The position numbers and the translations under genes are program-made. A stretch of 6,140 bases of DNA from 66-474 sp051961995 (GTDB lineage: Bacteria; Pseudomonadota; Gammaproteobacteria; Xanthomonadales; Rhodanobacteraceae). The stretch is taken from the NCBI GenBank assembly GCA_051961995.1, contig JBQCCR010000018.1:1-6140 (forward strand), given 5' to 3'. Position 1 is the first letter of the stretch. Each line of letters begins with the position of its first letter. This document shows positions 1 through 5,890 of the stretch, piece after piece. A model generated the notes under the pieces. It saw nothing but the letters and a program-made list of their open reading frames with translations, did no database searches and had not been told where the DNA came from.

Positions 1-225
1 GCCAGGTGGTAGTGCGTGGCGCAGCGCTTGCCTGGCTGGCAAGCCAAGCCGCGCGCGCACCGCTCGTGGACGCACCGTGACAACCCTCCGGGCCGGAGCT
101 GTTTGCTCGCCGGGCTGCGTCCTCTCTCAGTTGTGCATCGACATACACGCCTTCGTTCCTCCGTGCCCGACAAGCAAACAGATCCGGCGCGGGCCACGCC
201 AAAACCCTATCGAGGCTCCACTCCC
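1..225. other. Non-coding stretch downstream of fliL; fliM not present
   Basis: No convincing gene is seen here. FliM usually follows FliL and starts with a recognisable motif (roughly LLSQDEIDALL), but no minus-strand frame encodes it in these 225 nt. The stretch holds a large imperfect inverted repeat (separate entry). It also holds a perfect 7-bp hairpin at 26-44 (GCTTGCC, 5-nt loop, GGCAAGC) and a small one at 86-98 (CTCCG, GGC, CGGAG). Neither hairpin is followed by a convincing T-tract. On the plus strand one frame is open from the window edge to a TGA at 78-80 and could be the last 25 residues of a convergent gene, but 25 residues are too few to identify anything. Confidence 0.6.
88..192. 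repeat. Imperfect 28-bp inverted repeat with 49-bp spacer
   Basis: The arms are 88-115 and 165-192. When one arm is reverse-complemented they match at 24 of 28 positions, and the inner 23 bp (93-115 / 165-187) match at 20 of 23. The shared core contains CTGTTTGCT followed by CGGGC in each arm. The spacer is 116-164. I see no flanking target-site duplication and no T-tract, so it is not clearly a MITE or a rho-independent terminator. A repetitive extragenic pair, a small non-autonomous element or a transcript-end structure are all possible. It lies 34 nt past the fliL stop codon. Confidence 0.6.
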
Positions 226-714
226 TCACTGCATCACGAAGCTGGTGAAATAAAGCGCGTCGACGTCCGGCTTGCCGGTCTTGTCGGCGACGATCTTGCG
301 CACGGCATCCAGCGCTTCGGCCTGCAGCTTTTTCTTGCCGGCGATGTCACTGAGGCCCGCATAGGTCTGGCTGCTGAACAGCATCACCAGCGCATTGCGG
401 ATCACCGGATCGCTTTCTTTCATGGCCTGCACCGCGGCCGGGTCGTGCGTCATCACGGTCACGCCCACCTGCAGATAGCGCGTGGCGTCCTGGTCCTGGA
501 AGTTCACTACGAAGGCCGGATCGAGCGGCAGGAACAGTTCCGGCGCCTTCGGCGCAACGGCCGCAGCGGTAGGCTGCGCATGCTGTGCGCGGCTGTAGAG
601 ATAGCCGCCCACGCCCAGCAGGGCGAGCACAATGATGCCCGCATACATCTTGGCGCCGCCTTTTTTCTTCGGTACGGCAGCTTCGTTTCCGTCGACAGTC
701 TCGGCGTTAGCCAT
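226..714 (-). CDS. fliL: FliL, flagellar basal-body-associated membrane protein
   Basis: FliL is a single-pass inner-membrane protein that surrounds or supports the MotAB stator near the basal body. The product is 162 aa, normal for the family. Residues 1-22 are a short cytoplasmic segment ending in a basic patch (KKKGGAK). Residues 24-40 are the one transmembrane helix (GIIVLALLGVGG core). The rest is the periplasmic FliL domain: the strand LDPAFVVNFQ, then ATRYLQVGVTVM, then SDPVIRNALVMLFSSQTY, ending in YFTSFVMQ, typical of FliL C-termini. The ATG at 714 is preferred over an in-frame ATG at 816 because it has a GAGG Shine-Dalgarno about 7 nt upstream, and because the longer form would run across the sigma-54 promoter at 785-800. 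A second in-frame ATG at 726 lacks a Shine-Dalgarno. The gene lies 300 nt after fliK rather than being tightly coupled, and appears to have its own promoter. Confidence 0.93.
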   Translation of the reverse strand: MANAETVDGNEAAVPKKKGGAKMYAGIIVLALLGVGGYLYSRAQHAQPTAAAVAPKAPELFLPLDPAFVVNFQDQDATRYLQVGVTVMTHDPAAVQAMKESDPVIRNALVMLFSSQTYAGLSDIAGKKKLQAEALDAVRKIVADKTGKPDVDALYFTSFVMQ

Positions 715-784
715 GAACAACCTCATTCCATAACAAGACGTGGCGCCGCGCCTTTCGCAAAGCGGGCTTAGCTGCAGAACTTTT

Positions 785-800
785 AGCAAGCTGCGTGCCA
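785..800 (-). promoter_or_regulatory. Sigma-54 (RpoN) promoter for fliL
   Basis: Read on the minus strand, 800 to 785 is TGGCACGCAGCTTGCT. This fits the sigma-54 consensus TGGCACG-N4-TTGC(A/T) at every fixed position. The -24 GG (799-798) and -12 GC (787-786) are separated by the required 10 nt. Transcription should start near 774, giving a leader of about 60 nt to the fliL ATG at 714. Sigma-54 control of flagellar genes through enhancer-binding proteins of the FleQ/FlrA type is established in Pseudomonas, Vibrio and Xanthomonas. The start site here is inferred. Confidence 0.85.
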
Positions 801-853
801 CGGTGGGGAAGCGCATAACGGCGCGGTTTGTGGCGAGAAGAGGCGACGCGGGT

Positions 854-867
854 GGCGTTTTATTGAC
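854..867 (-). promoter_or_regulatory. FleQ-box-like candidate activator site
   Basis: Read on the minus strand, 867 to 854 is GTCAATAAAACGCC. The Pseudomonas FleQ box, as I recall it, is close to GTCA-n-TAAAtTGAC. The first nine positions fit and the right half-site is degenerate. The site lies about 80-93 nt upstream of the predicted sigma-54 start, a usual distance for an enhancer-binding protein. It is a single degenerate match found by eye, so it is only a candidate. Confidence 0.4.
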
Positions 868-903
868 GCGTGTCGGAATGAAGGCGCGTGCGCTGCGTGG
901 TGA

Positions 904-921
904 TTTTGTCAGCTGACGAAA
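904..921. promoter_or_regulatory. 18-bp dyad, possible upstream operator
   Basis: TTTTGTCAGCTGACGAAAA-type dyad centred between 912 and 913. The inner 10 bp GTCAGCTGAC (908-917) is a perfect palindrome, followed by one mismatched pair (T907/G918) and three further matching pairs in the flanking T and A runs. With essentially no loop it is a better candidate for a dimeric protein's binding site than for an RNA hairpin. Its centre is about 138 nt upstream of the predicted fliL start. The half-sites GTCA and TGAC resemble those of FleQ-type boxes, but with a 2-nt rather than 6-nt spacing, so the cognate factor is unknown. Confidence 0.4.
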
Positions 922-954
922 ATAACCAACGTAACCATGTCGGATTACGATGCT

Positions 955-996
955 GGGGTTCGCCCCGGATCAAGTCCGGGGCTCAGCCCCGCCTAC
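955..996 (-). repeat. GTAG-headed REP-like palindromic element after fliK
   Basis: On the minus strand the element starts with GTAG (996-993), 18 nt after the fliK stop, followed by overlapping palindromes. 990-978 pairs GGGGC with GCCCC over a 3-nt loop. 982-962 is a perfect 8-bp stem (GCCCCGGA / TCCGGGGC) with a 5-nt loop. 966-955 pairs GGGG with CCCC over 4 nt. These foldings are mutually exclusive in part. A GTAG or GGAG tetranucleotide in front of a GC-rich palindrome is the hallmark of REP elements. No T-tract follows, so it is not a standard terminator, though it could stop 3' exonucleases or help end the fliF-K message. Confidence 0.6.
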
Positions 997-1014
997 GGGT
1001 GTTTACGGTGCGCG

Positions 1015-2268
1015 TCAGGCAAACGCGTCGACCAGGCCTACGGCTATGCGCGTTGCTGCTGCGATCGGAGTGTCCGCGACCGATTCGTCACTGGCGTTGC
1101 TGGATGCCTGCGCATGCTGCCCTTGTTGCGCAAACTGCTGCTGCGCATGCTGGCCTACCGTCGCGTGTCCCAACGAGAGGCCCTGCCCGCCGAGCATCTG
1201 GTTGAGCTGGTCCAGGCCCTGCTGCACGGCGGCGGTGGCGGCCGGATGCTGGGTCATGAAACTCACATCCACGCGGCCGTGCTCCACGCTCACCTTCACG
1301 TCGAGCGGGCCGAGATCCTGCGGGTTCAAGCGTATCTGCGCCTGCTTCACGTCCTGGCCGCTGAGCCAGGTGATCTGCTGGCCGAGTTCCTTGGCGAAGC
1401 CGGAGGAACCGACCGGTGCATTCATTGCGAGGTTGTGCGTGGTGCCTGTGGGTGCGCTCGTCGGAGGTGCTGACACCGCTGCGGTAAGACTGCCCAACGC
1501 GGCAATATCGGGCGAGCTTTGTGATGTGCTGTCGGTGCTCGTCGCCGGCGCGGCGGCATGGCCGACCGCGGCCAGCCCTGCCGCGAAGGTCTGCAGATTG
1601 TCGCCGTTGCCCGATGCAGGTGCGCTGCCATCCGTAGGCGCCGCGCCATGGCTGGCATCGCCAGCGGTGGCGACGCTGGCGTTCGCGTCCGCAAAGATGG
1701 ATGCCTTTTGCGACAGTGCATCAATGCCCTGGTTTGGCGCACCAACGTTGCCTGTGGCCGTTCCCGCAGGCACGCTCATGGCGACCGCCAACGGCGTGGG
1801 TATCAATGCGGCCGCCAGCGCATCCGGTTGCGCGGTGGTTGCCGGCTTGTCGCCGGCTTGCGGCGCGGGCTTGGCGGGCGCCGCATGCGCGGCGTTGCCA
1901 CCGTGCGTATCGCCGACCACGTGATCGATCAGGTTCAGCACGACATGCGCCAGGGTGCCGGCGCCGCCGGTGAGATCGATGCCGACATCGCTGCCGTTGT
2001 TGGCATCGTCCTGCTTGGATGCATCGGCGGCGCCCGGCTTGTCCGCAAGGTTTGCGTTCGCCGCTTGCGCGTTGTTGTCGTTCTGGCTTGCGTCGCTGGT
2101 TTGCGCGGCGCCCTGCGCCGGATCCGCCGGCGGCGTTTGCTGTTGCTGGGCCGACTGCAGATGCGCGCTGAAACTGGCGCCGCCGTGCTGCTGGCTCGCC
2201 GGCCGCGGCGCGCCGACATGCTGCGTCGAGGAGGCAATCGGCAGAGAAGGTAATGGCGTGGCGCTCAT
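1015..2268 (-). CDS. fliK: FliK, flagellar hook-length control protein
   Basis: FliK is exported through the flagellar type III apparatus, measures hook length and then makes FlhB switch from hook to filament substrates. The product is 417 aa, similar to other FliK proteins. Residues 1 to about 280 are a low-complexity, Ala/Gln/Asn/Thr/Pro-rich region without Cys, as expected for an extended ruler. The conserved C-terminal hook domain runs from about 285 (GFAKELGQQITWLSG) to 372, with the family hallmark LNPQDLGPLDVKVSVE from residue 314 and GRVDVSF after it. A Gln/His-rich tail (QHAQQQFAQQGQHAQ) follows. The ATG at 2268 has only a weak GAAGAG Shine-Dalgarno. The frame is open further upstream into fliJ, and a TTG at 2298 is possible, but no better ribosome site is visible. 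A 70-nt gap separates it from fliJ. Confidence 0.92.
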   Translation of the reverse strand: MSATPLPSLPIASSTQHVGAPRPASQQHGGASFSAHLQSAQQQQTPPADPAQGAAQTSDASQNDNNAQAANANLADKPGAADASKQDDANNGSDVGIDLTGGAGTLAHVVLNLIDHVVGDTHGGNAAHAAPAKPAPQAGDKPATTAQPDALAAALIPTPLAVAMSVPAGTATGNVGAPNQGIDALSQKASIFADANASVATAGDASHGAAPTDGSAPASGNGDNLQTFAAGLAAVGHAAAPATSTDSTSQSSPDIAALGSLTAAVSAPPTSAPTGTTHNLAMNAPVGSSGFAKELGQQITWLSGQDVKQAQIRLNPQDLGPLDVKVSVEHGRVDVSFMTQHPAATAAVQQGLDQLNQMLGGQGLSLGHATVGQHAQQQFAQQGQHAQASSNASDESVADTPIAAATRIAVGLVDAFA

Positions 2269-2338
2269 GCGGGCATGCTCTTCAATACGTTGATCCAAGT
2301 AATGGGCAGCAAGAAGCAAGCCAGCAACGGGAAATGTG

Positions 2339-2773
2339 TCATGGCGCGCCCAGCCGATGGCTGCGATGCTGCATCCGCTCGTCCACTTCCGCCTGTTCAA
2401 GCCGCTGTTCGCGCTGGCTTTCCTGTTTGCGCAGGCGCTCGACCACGCTGTCGAGCGCGTTCTCGCGCGCATGCGCCTGCAGCCAGCGTTCGCGCGCGCC
2501 CTCGAGCTGGCGCTGCAGGCGTTCGATCAGCTTGGCCTGCTGCACGATCGCCTGGTCGATGCGATCGACGAATTGTTGACGGTTGAGCAGCGCGCTTACC
2601 GTCAGGCCACCGTCGGCCAGGCTGTAGTCGCGCCGATAGCGTTGCAGTTCTTCCAGTTGCTGTTCGGCGTGCGCGAGTTTCTGTTGATGATCGGCCAGGC
2701 GCTGCAATGCGTCTTTCTGGCGGCGCTGTGCCTGGTCTACGGCCGGTTGCAGTCGATCCGAACGCGATGGCAT
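2339..2773 (-). CDS. fliJ: FliJ, flagellar export chaperone/ATPase stalk protein
   Basis: FliJ is a soluble coiled-coil protein that sits in the centre of the FliI hexamer, contacts FlhA and helps recycle export chaperones. The product is 144 aa, close to the usual length of about 147. Almost the whole chain is predicted helical and charged, rich in Gln, Arg, Glu and Leu. Two long heptad-like stretches, about residues 8-48 and 68-132, are joined near a GGLTVSALLNRQQFVDRID segment. This fits the antiparallel coiled-coil hairpin known for FliJ. Sequence conservation in the family is low, so position right after fliI is part of the evidence. The ATG at 2773 is 3 nt past the fliI stop, with a GGAG about 9 nt upstream inside the fliI end, so translation is probably coupled. 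Confidence 0.9.
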   Translation of the reverse strand: MPSRSDRLQPAVDQAQRRQKDALQRLADHQQKLAHAEQQLEELQRYRRDYSLADGGLTVSALLNRQQFVDRIDQAIVQQAKLIERLQRQLEGARERWLQAHARENALDSVVERLRKQESQREQRLEQAEVDERMQHRSHRLGAP

Positions 2774-2776
2774 GGC

Positions 2777-4132
2777 TTAGATCTCCGCCGTCAGTGAGGC
2801 CAGCCGTTCTTGCGCAGCATGCAGTTCGACCGGCTCGTCGACCTCCTGCTGCAGGAACCGGGTCAGCCGCGGATACATCGCGATGGCCTGGTCCACTTGC
2901 ACGTCCGAGCCTTTCTGGTACGCACCCACCGCGATCAGGTCCTGCCGCTGGCGATAGGCCGAATACACCTGGCGAAAACGTTGCGCGGCACGCATCTGCT
3001 CCTTCGCCACTACCGCGGGCATCACGCGGCTGATCGAGGCCTCGATATCGATGGCGGGGTAATGGCCGGCCTCGGCAAGATCGCGCGACAGCACGATATG
3101 GCCGTCCAGGATCGCGCGCGCCGCATCGGCAATCGGATCATGGCGATGATCGTTGCCTTCGGTCAGCACGGTGTAGAACGCGGTGATGGAGCCACGCCCT
3201 TCGGCATCGTTGCCGGCGCGTTCCACCAGCGCCGGCAGCATCGCGAACACGGATGGCGGATAACCCTTGGTCGCTGGCGGCTCGCCGATCGCCAGTGCAA
3301 TCTCGCGCTGCGCCTGCGCGTAACGCGTCAACGAATCCATCAGCAGCAGCACGCGCTGGCCGCGATCGCGAAACCATTCGGCGATCGCGGTGGCGTATTG
3401 CGCGCCGCGCAGGCGCTTGAGCGGCGGCGCGTCGGCGGGCGCGGCCACGATCACCGCGCGCTCGCGGCCTTCGTGGCCCAGCGTCTGTTCGACGAACTCT
3501 TTCACTTCGCGGCCACGTTCGCCGATCAGGCCGACGACCACGACGTCGGCATCGGTGTAGCGCGTCATCATGCCGAGCAAGGTGGACTTGCCCACGCCGG
3601 AACCTGCGAACAGGCCGATGCGCTGGCCACGTCCCACCGTCAGCAAGGCATTGATCGCGCACACGCCGGTATCCAGCGGCGTGTCGATCGGCTTGCGCGC
3701 CATCGGGTTGATCGGCTCGCGCTTGAGTGAGGCGTGGCTTTCCGCCCGCAACGGGCCTTCGCCATCCAGCGGCATGCCGTCGGCGCCGACCACGCGACCC
3801 AGCAACGCATCGCCCACCGGCAAGCCACCGGTACGCGAGCACGGCCGCACGCGCGCATTCGGCAGCACGCCATGCATTTCGGTAACGGGCATCAGCAGCA
3901 GGCGTTCGTCGGCAAAGCCCACCACTTCGGTATCCAGTTCGCTGCCATCGGCGGCATCGACCAGGCAGCGTGCGCCCAGCGGCGCTTCGCAACCTTCGGC
4001 TTCCAGGGTCAGGCCGACCACGCGGCGCAAGCGTCCTTCCACCGTCAACATCTGTGCGGCGCGCGCATGCTGTGCGCGCAGGCCCAGTTGCCGGCGCCAG
4101 CGCTGATGCTTGCCCGGCGTTGCGGCGCTCAC
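2777..4132 (-). CDS. fliI: FliI, flagellum-specific type III export ATPase
   Basis: FliI hydrolyses ATP at the base of the flagellar export gate, with FliH and FliJ, to unload and deliver export substrates. It is a homologue of the F1 beta subunit. The product is 451 aa, the normal length. The Walker A motif GSGVGKST is at 177-184. GERGREV at 204-210 contains E209, which matches the catalytic Glu of FliI. Walker B is VLLLMDSLTR at 261-270 with D266. The F-type ATPase signature PAIDIEASIS at 359-368 fits P-[SAP]-[LIV]-[DNH]-x3-S-x-S. All key residues are intact. The start is GTG at 4132, chosen because it overlaps the fliH stop by 4 nt (GTGA) and has GAGGT about 6-7 nt upstream. The next Met is at residue 28. 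Overlap implies coupled translation with fliH. Confidence 0.98.
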   Translation of the reverse strand: MSAATPGKHQRWRRQLGLRAQHARAAQMLTVEGRLRRVVGLTLEAEGCEAPLGARCLVDAADGSELDTEVVGFADERLLLMPVTEMHGVLPNARVRPCSRTGGLPVGDALLGRVVGADGMPLDGEGPLRAESHASLKREPINPMARKPIDTPLDTGVCAINALLTVGRGQRIGLFAGSGVGKSTLLGMMTRYTDADVVVVGLIGERGREVKEFVEQTLGHEGRERAVIVAAPADAPPLKRLRGAQYATAIAEWFRDRGQRVLLLMDSLTRYAQAQREIALAIGEPPATKGYPPSVFAMLPALVERAGNDAEGRGSITAFYTVLTEGNDHRHDPIADAARAILDGHIVLSRDLAEAGHYPAIDIEASISRVMPAVVAKEQMRAAQRFRQVYSAYRQRQDLIAVGAYQKGSDVQVDQAIAMYPRLTRFLQQEVDEPVELHAAQERLASLTAEI

Positions 4133-4761
4133 GCGGGCACCTCATCCGCACCGTCGTCGCGATCGTCGCCGAGCACCGCATCGACGACGGCGGCCAGGCG
4201 CGTGCTGACCCGCGCATCGAGGCGCGAGCGCTCGCTTTCCAATACGCAGTCGCCGCGTTGCAAAGCGGGGTTGGCGCCGAAACGCCAATGCGGTTCGGCT
4301 GCGCCCAGTTCGCGCAATAAATCCAGATCGCTCGGATTCACCCACACGCGCAATTCGCGTGTCGAAGAAGGCAACGCCGCGGCAGCTTCGCGCACGGCGC
4401 GTTCGATCAAGGAAGGATCGAGCTTGAGTTCGCGCGTCACCACGCGCTGGGCGATGACGGTGGCGAGCAAGGCCAGCTCGCGCTCGACCGCATCGTCCAT
4501 GCCCGCGAGCGGACGCGCAGCGGCGGTGCACAAGGCATCCAGCCGCGTCAGGCGTTCGTCGAGTTCTTTCTTTGCTGCCGTGCGCCCTTCGGCCAAGCCT
4601 GCGGCATAGCCTTCCTCGCGCGCCTGGCGTTCGATTTCTTCCAGTTCGTAGATGGTCGGGCCGGGCGGTGCGGCAGGTTCGGCGGCGATTTCGGTGCCGA
4701 CCGAGGGTGGTTCCCAGCGGTCGAAACCGGCAACCGTTTCGCGAGTGAGGATGCCAGGCAT
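4129..4761 (-). CDS. fliH: FliH, negative regulator/anchor of the FliI ATPase
   Basis: FliH forms a dimer that binds FliI, restrains its ATPase activity and tethers it to the C-ring (FliN) and FlhA. The product from the ATG at 4761 is 210 aa, close to typical. A conserved Trp near the N-terminus (W16 in FDRWEPPS) fits the FliN/FlhA-binding tryptophans known in FliH. GYAAGLAEG at 51-59 is a GxxxGxxxG run, characteristic of FliH/YscL. About 60-90 is helical and 95-205 resembles the C-terminal FliI-binding domain. The start at 4761 has GGGGAA about 6 nt upstream. An ATG at 4854 in the same frame would add 31 residues encoded by the REP repeat and is rejected. The long REP stem ends just 2 nt upstream of the Shine-Dalgarno, so it could affect initiation. 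Confidence 0.93.
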   Translation of the reverse strand: MPGILTRETVAGFDRWEPPSVGTEIAAEPAAPPGPTIYELEEIERQAREEGYAAGLAEGRTAAKKELDERLTRLDALCTAAARPLAGMDDAVERELALLATVIAQRVVTRELKLDPSLIERAVREAAAALPSSTRELRVWVNPSDLDLLRELGAAEPHWRFGANPALQRGDCVLESERSRLDARVSTRLAAVVDAVLGDDRDDGADEVPA

Positions 4762-4883
4762 CAGCAATTCCCCGCAGGTTGGGCTGAGGCGCAGCCGAAC
4801 CCCAACGTCGTGATCGGCATGGCAATGTTGGGTTTCGGCTGCGCCTCTACCCAACCTACGCGATACCTCGAAGAGTTAGCCAT
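4761..4883 (-). CDS. Possible 40-residue ORF bridging fliG and fliH
   Basis: An ATG at 4883 overlaps the fliG TAA stop as TAATG. The frame stays open for 40 codons and ends at a TGA (4763-4761) that overlaps the fliH ATG as TGATG. The product would begin MANSSRYRVGW and end in AQPAGNC. Most codons lie in the two REP arms, so the residues probably carry no conserved function. I recognise no domain. There is no good Shine-Dalgarno, so translation would depend on reinitiation after fliG. It may be a remnant of an ancestral fliG-fliH junction split by the REP insertion, or a chance open frame. Confidence 0.25.
   Translation of the reverse strand: MANSSRYRVGWVEAQPKPNIAMPITTLGFGCASAQPAGNC
4774..4859. 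repeat. Inverted pair of REP-like elements (BIME-like) within the operon
   Basis: Two 31-nt arms, 4776-4806 and 4827-4857, are reverse complements at 28 of 31 positions, with a 20-nt spacer. The minus-strand copy carries a GTAG head (4859-4856). The plus-strand copy has GCAG (4774-4777) at the same place. Each unit begins GGTTGGG and ends CCCAAC, so it can also fold as its own hairpin. GTAG followed by a GTTGGG...CCCAAC palindrome is a common bacterial REP form. In the mRNA the pair would make a very stable stem between fliG and fliH, ending 2 nt before the fliH ribosome site. Such BIMEs in operons can stabilise upstream mRNA or reduce downstream expression. Confidence 0.85.
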
Positions 4884-5890
4884 TACACGAACTCGTCGCC
4901 GCTGGCCGACAGGCTGATCTGGCCCGCATCCGCCAGCTTGCGCGCGATCTGCAGCACTTCTTTCTGCGCGGCATCCACTTCGCTGAGCTTGACCGGGCCT
5001 TTCACTTCCAGGTCGTCGCGCAGCATGTCGGCGGCGCGCTTGGACATGTTGGCGAAGATCTTTTCGCGCACGCTCGCTTCAGCGCCCTTCAGCGCCACGA
5101 TCAGGCTGGCGGACGGCACTTCGCGCAGCAGCGCCTGCATGCTGCGGTCGTCGATGTCGGCCAGATCGTCGAACACGAACATCAGCTCTTCGATCTTGGT
5201 GCTGAGGCCAGCGTCGTGCGTGCGGATCGCGCTCATCAATTCGGTTTCGCGCGAGGTTTCCATCGCGTTGAGAATCGCGGCCGCGGCCTTGAGGCCGCCG
5301 ACCGAGGCGGATTTGAGCTTGCTCGAGGTGCCGGAGAATTGGCGCTCCATGATTTCATCGAGTTCGTTCAGCGCCTGCGGCTGCACGCCATCGAGATTGG
5401 CGATGCGCATCACCGCATCGCTGCGCACGCGCTGCGGCAGGTAGCCGATCACTTCGGCGGCCTGGTCCGGCTCCAGGTGCGCCAGCACCAGCGCGATGAT
5501 CTGCGGATGCTCCATGCCGATCATCTCGGCGATGGCGCGGCTTTCCATCCATTTGAGCGATTCCAGGCCCTTGGTGGAGCGGCCCAGCAAGATGCGATCG
5601 ATCAGGCTGCCGGCCTTGGTTTCGCCGAGTGCGCTGACCAGCACCTTGCGGATGTATTCCTCGGTGCCCACGCCGAGCGCGGTCTGGCGGCCGATGTCTT
5701 CGTTCAGGCGATTGAGCACTTGTTCGACCTGATCGCGCGATACGTTGCTGAGCGTGGCCATGGCGGTGCCTACGGCCTGCACGTCGCGCGCACTCAAATG
5801 CTTGAGCACCTCGGCGGCATCCTGCTCGCCCAGGGTCAGCAACAGGATCGCGGCGCGCTGGGCGCCGTTGAGCAATGCCTCAGCTGCCAT
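4883..5890 (-). CDS. fliG: FliG, flagellar motor switch/rotor protein
   Basis: FliG links the MS ring to the C-ring and carries the charged helix on which the MotAB stators act to make torque and switch direction. The product is 335 aa, against 331 in E. coli. The N-terminal FliF-binding domain is about 6-105. The middle domain starts about 115 and contains EHPQ at 127-130, the FliM-binding motif. The Gly hinge is VGG at 197-199. The C-terminal domain from about 220 contains MFVF at 237-240. The torque residues align with E. coli as K268, R285, D292, D293 and K297 (Lys where E. coli has Arg). All motifs are intact. The ATG at 5890 overlaps the end of fliF by 11 nt, with a GGTGG-like ribosome site about 6-7 nt upstream. 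Confidence 0.98.
   Translation of the reverse strand: MAAEALLNGAQRAAILLLTLGEQDAAEVLKHLSARDVQAVGTAMATLSNVSRDQVEQVLNRLNEDIGRQTALGVGTEEYIRKVLVSALGETKAGSLIDRILLGRSTKGLESLKWMESRAIAEMIGMEHPQIIALVLAHLEPDQAAEVIGYLPQRVRSDAVMRIANLDGVQPQALNELDEIMERQFSGTSSKLKSASVGGLKAAAAILNAMETSRETELMSAIRTHDAGLSTKIEELMFVFDDLADIDDRSMQALLREVPSASLIVALKGAEASVREKIFANMSKRAADMLRDDLEVKGPVKLSEVDAAQKEVLQIARKLADAGQISLSASGDEFV

Noticed and set aside
165..225. Second sigma-54 promoter downstream of fliL
   Set aside because: A TGGCCCG and a TTTGC occur on the minus strand, but the GG and GC are 18 nt apart instead of 10.
16..771. 251-codon plus-strand open frame across the left edge and fliL
   Set aside because: It is antisense to fliL over most of its length and shows no family motif; the fliL evidence is far stronger.
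715..816. N-terminal extension of FliL to the ATG at 816
   Set aside because: The extension has no FliL-like sequence, crosses the sigma-54 promoter and lacks the ribosome site seen before the ATG at 714.
955..996. Rho-independent terminator after fliK
   Set aside because: The stems are strong but no T-run follows on the minus strand, and the GTAG head fits a REP element better.
950..1924. 324-codon plus-strand open frame opposite fliK, and other long plus-strand frames (for example 2810-3730 and 3734-4609)
   Set aside because: These lie antisense to clear flagellar genes. High GC at third codon positions removes stops on the opposite strand, and the translations are rich in Arg, Ala, Cys and His without any recognisable domain.
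4762..4854. N-terminal extension of FliH to the ATG at 4854
   Set aside because: The extra 31 residues would be encoded by the REP arms; the ATG at 4761 has a good Shine-Dalgarno and leaves a normal FliH length.
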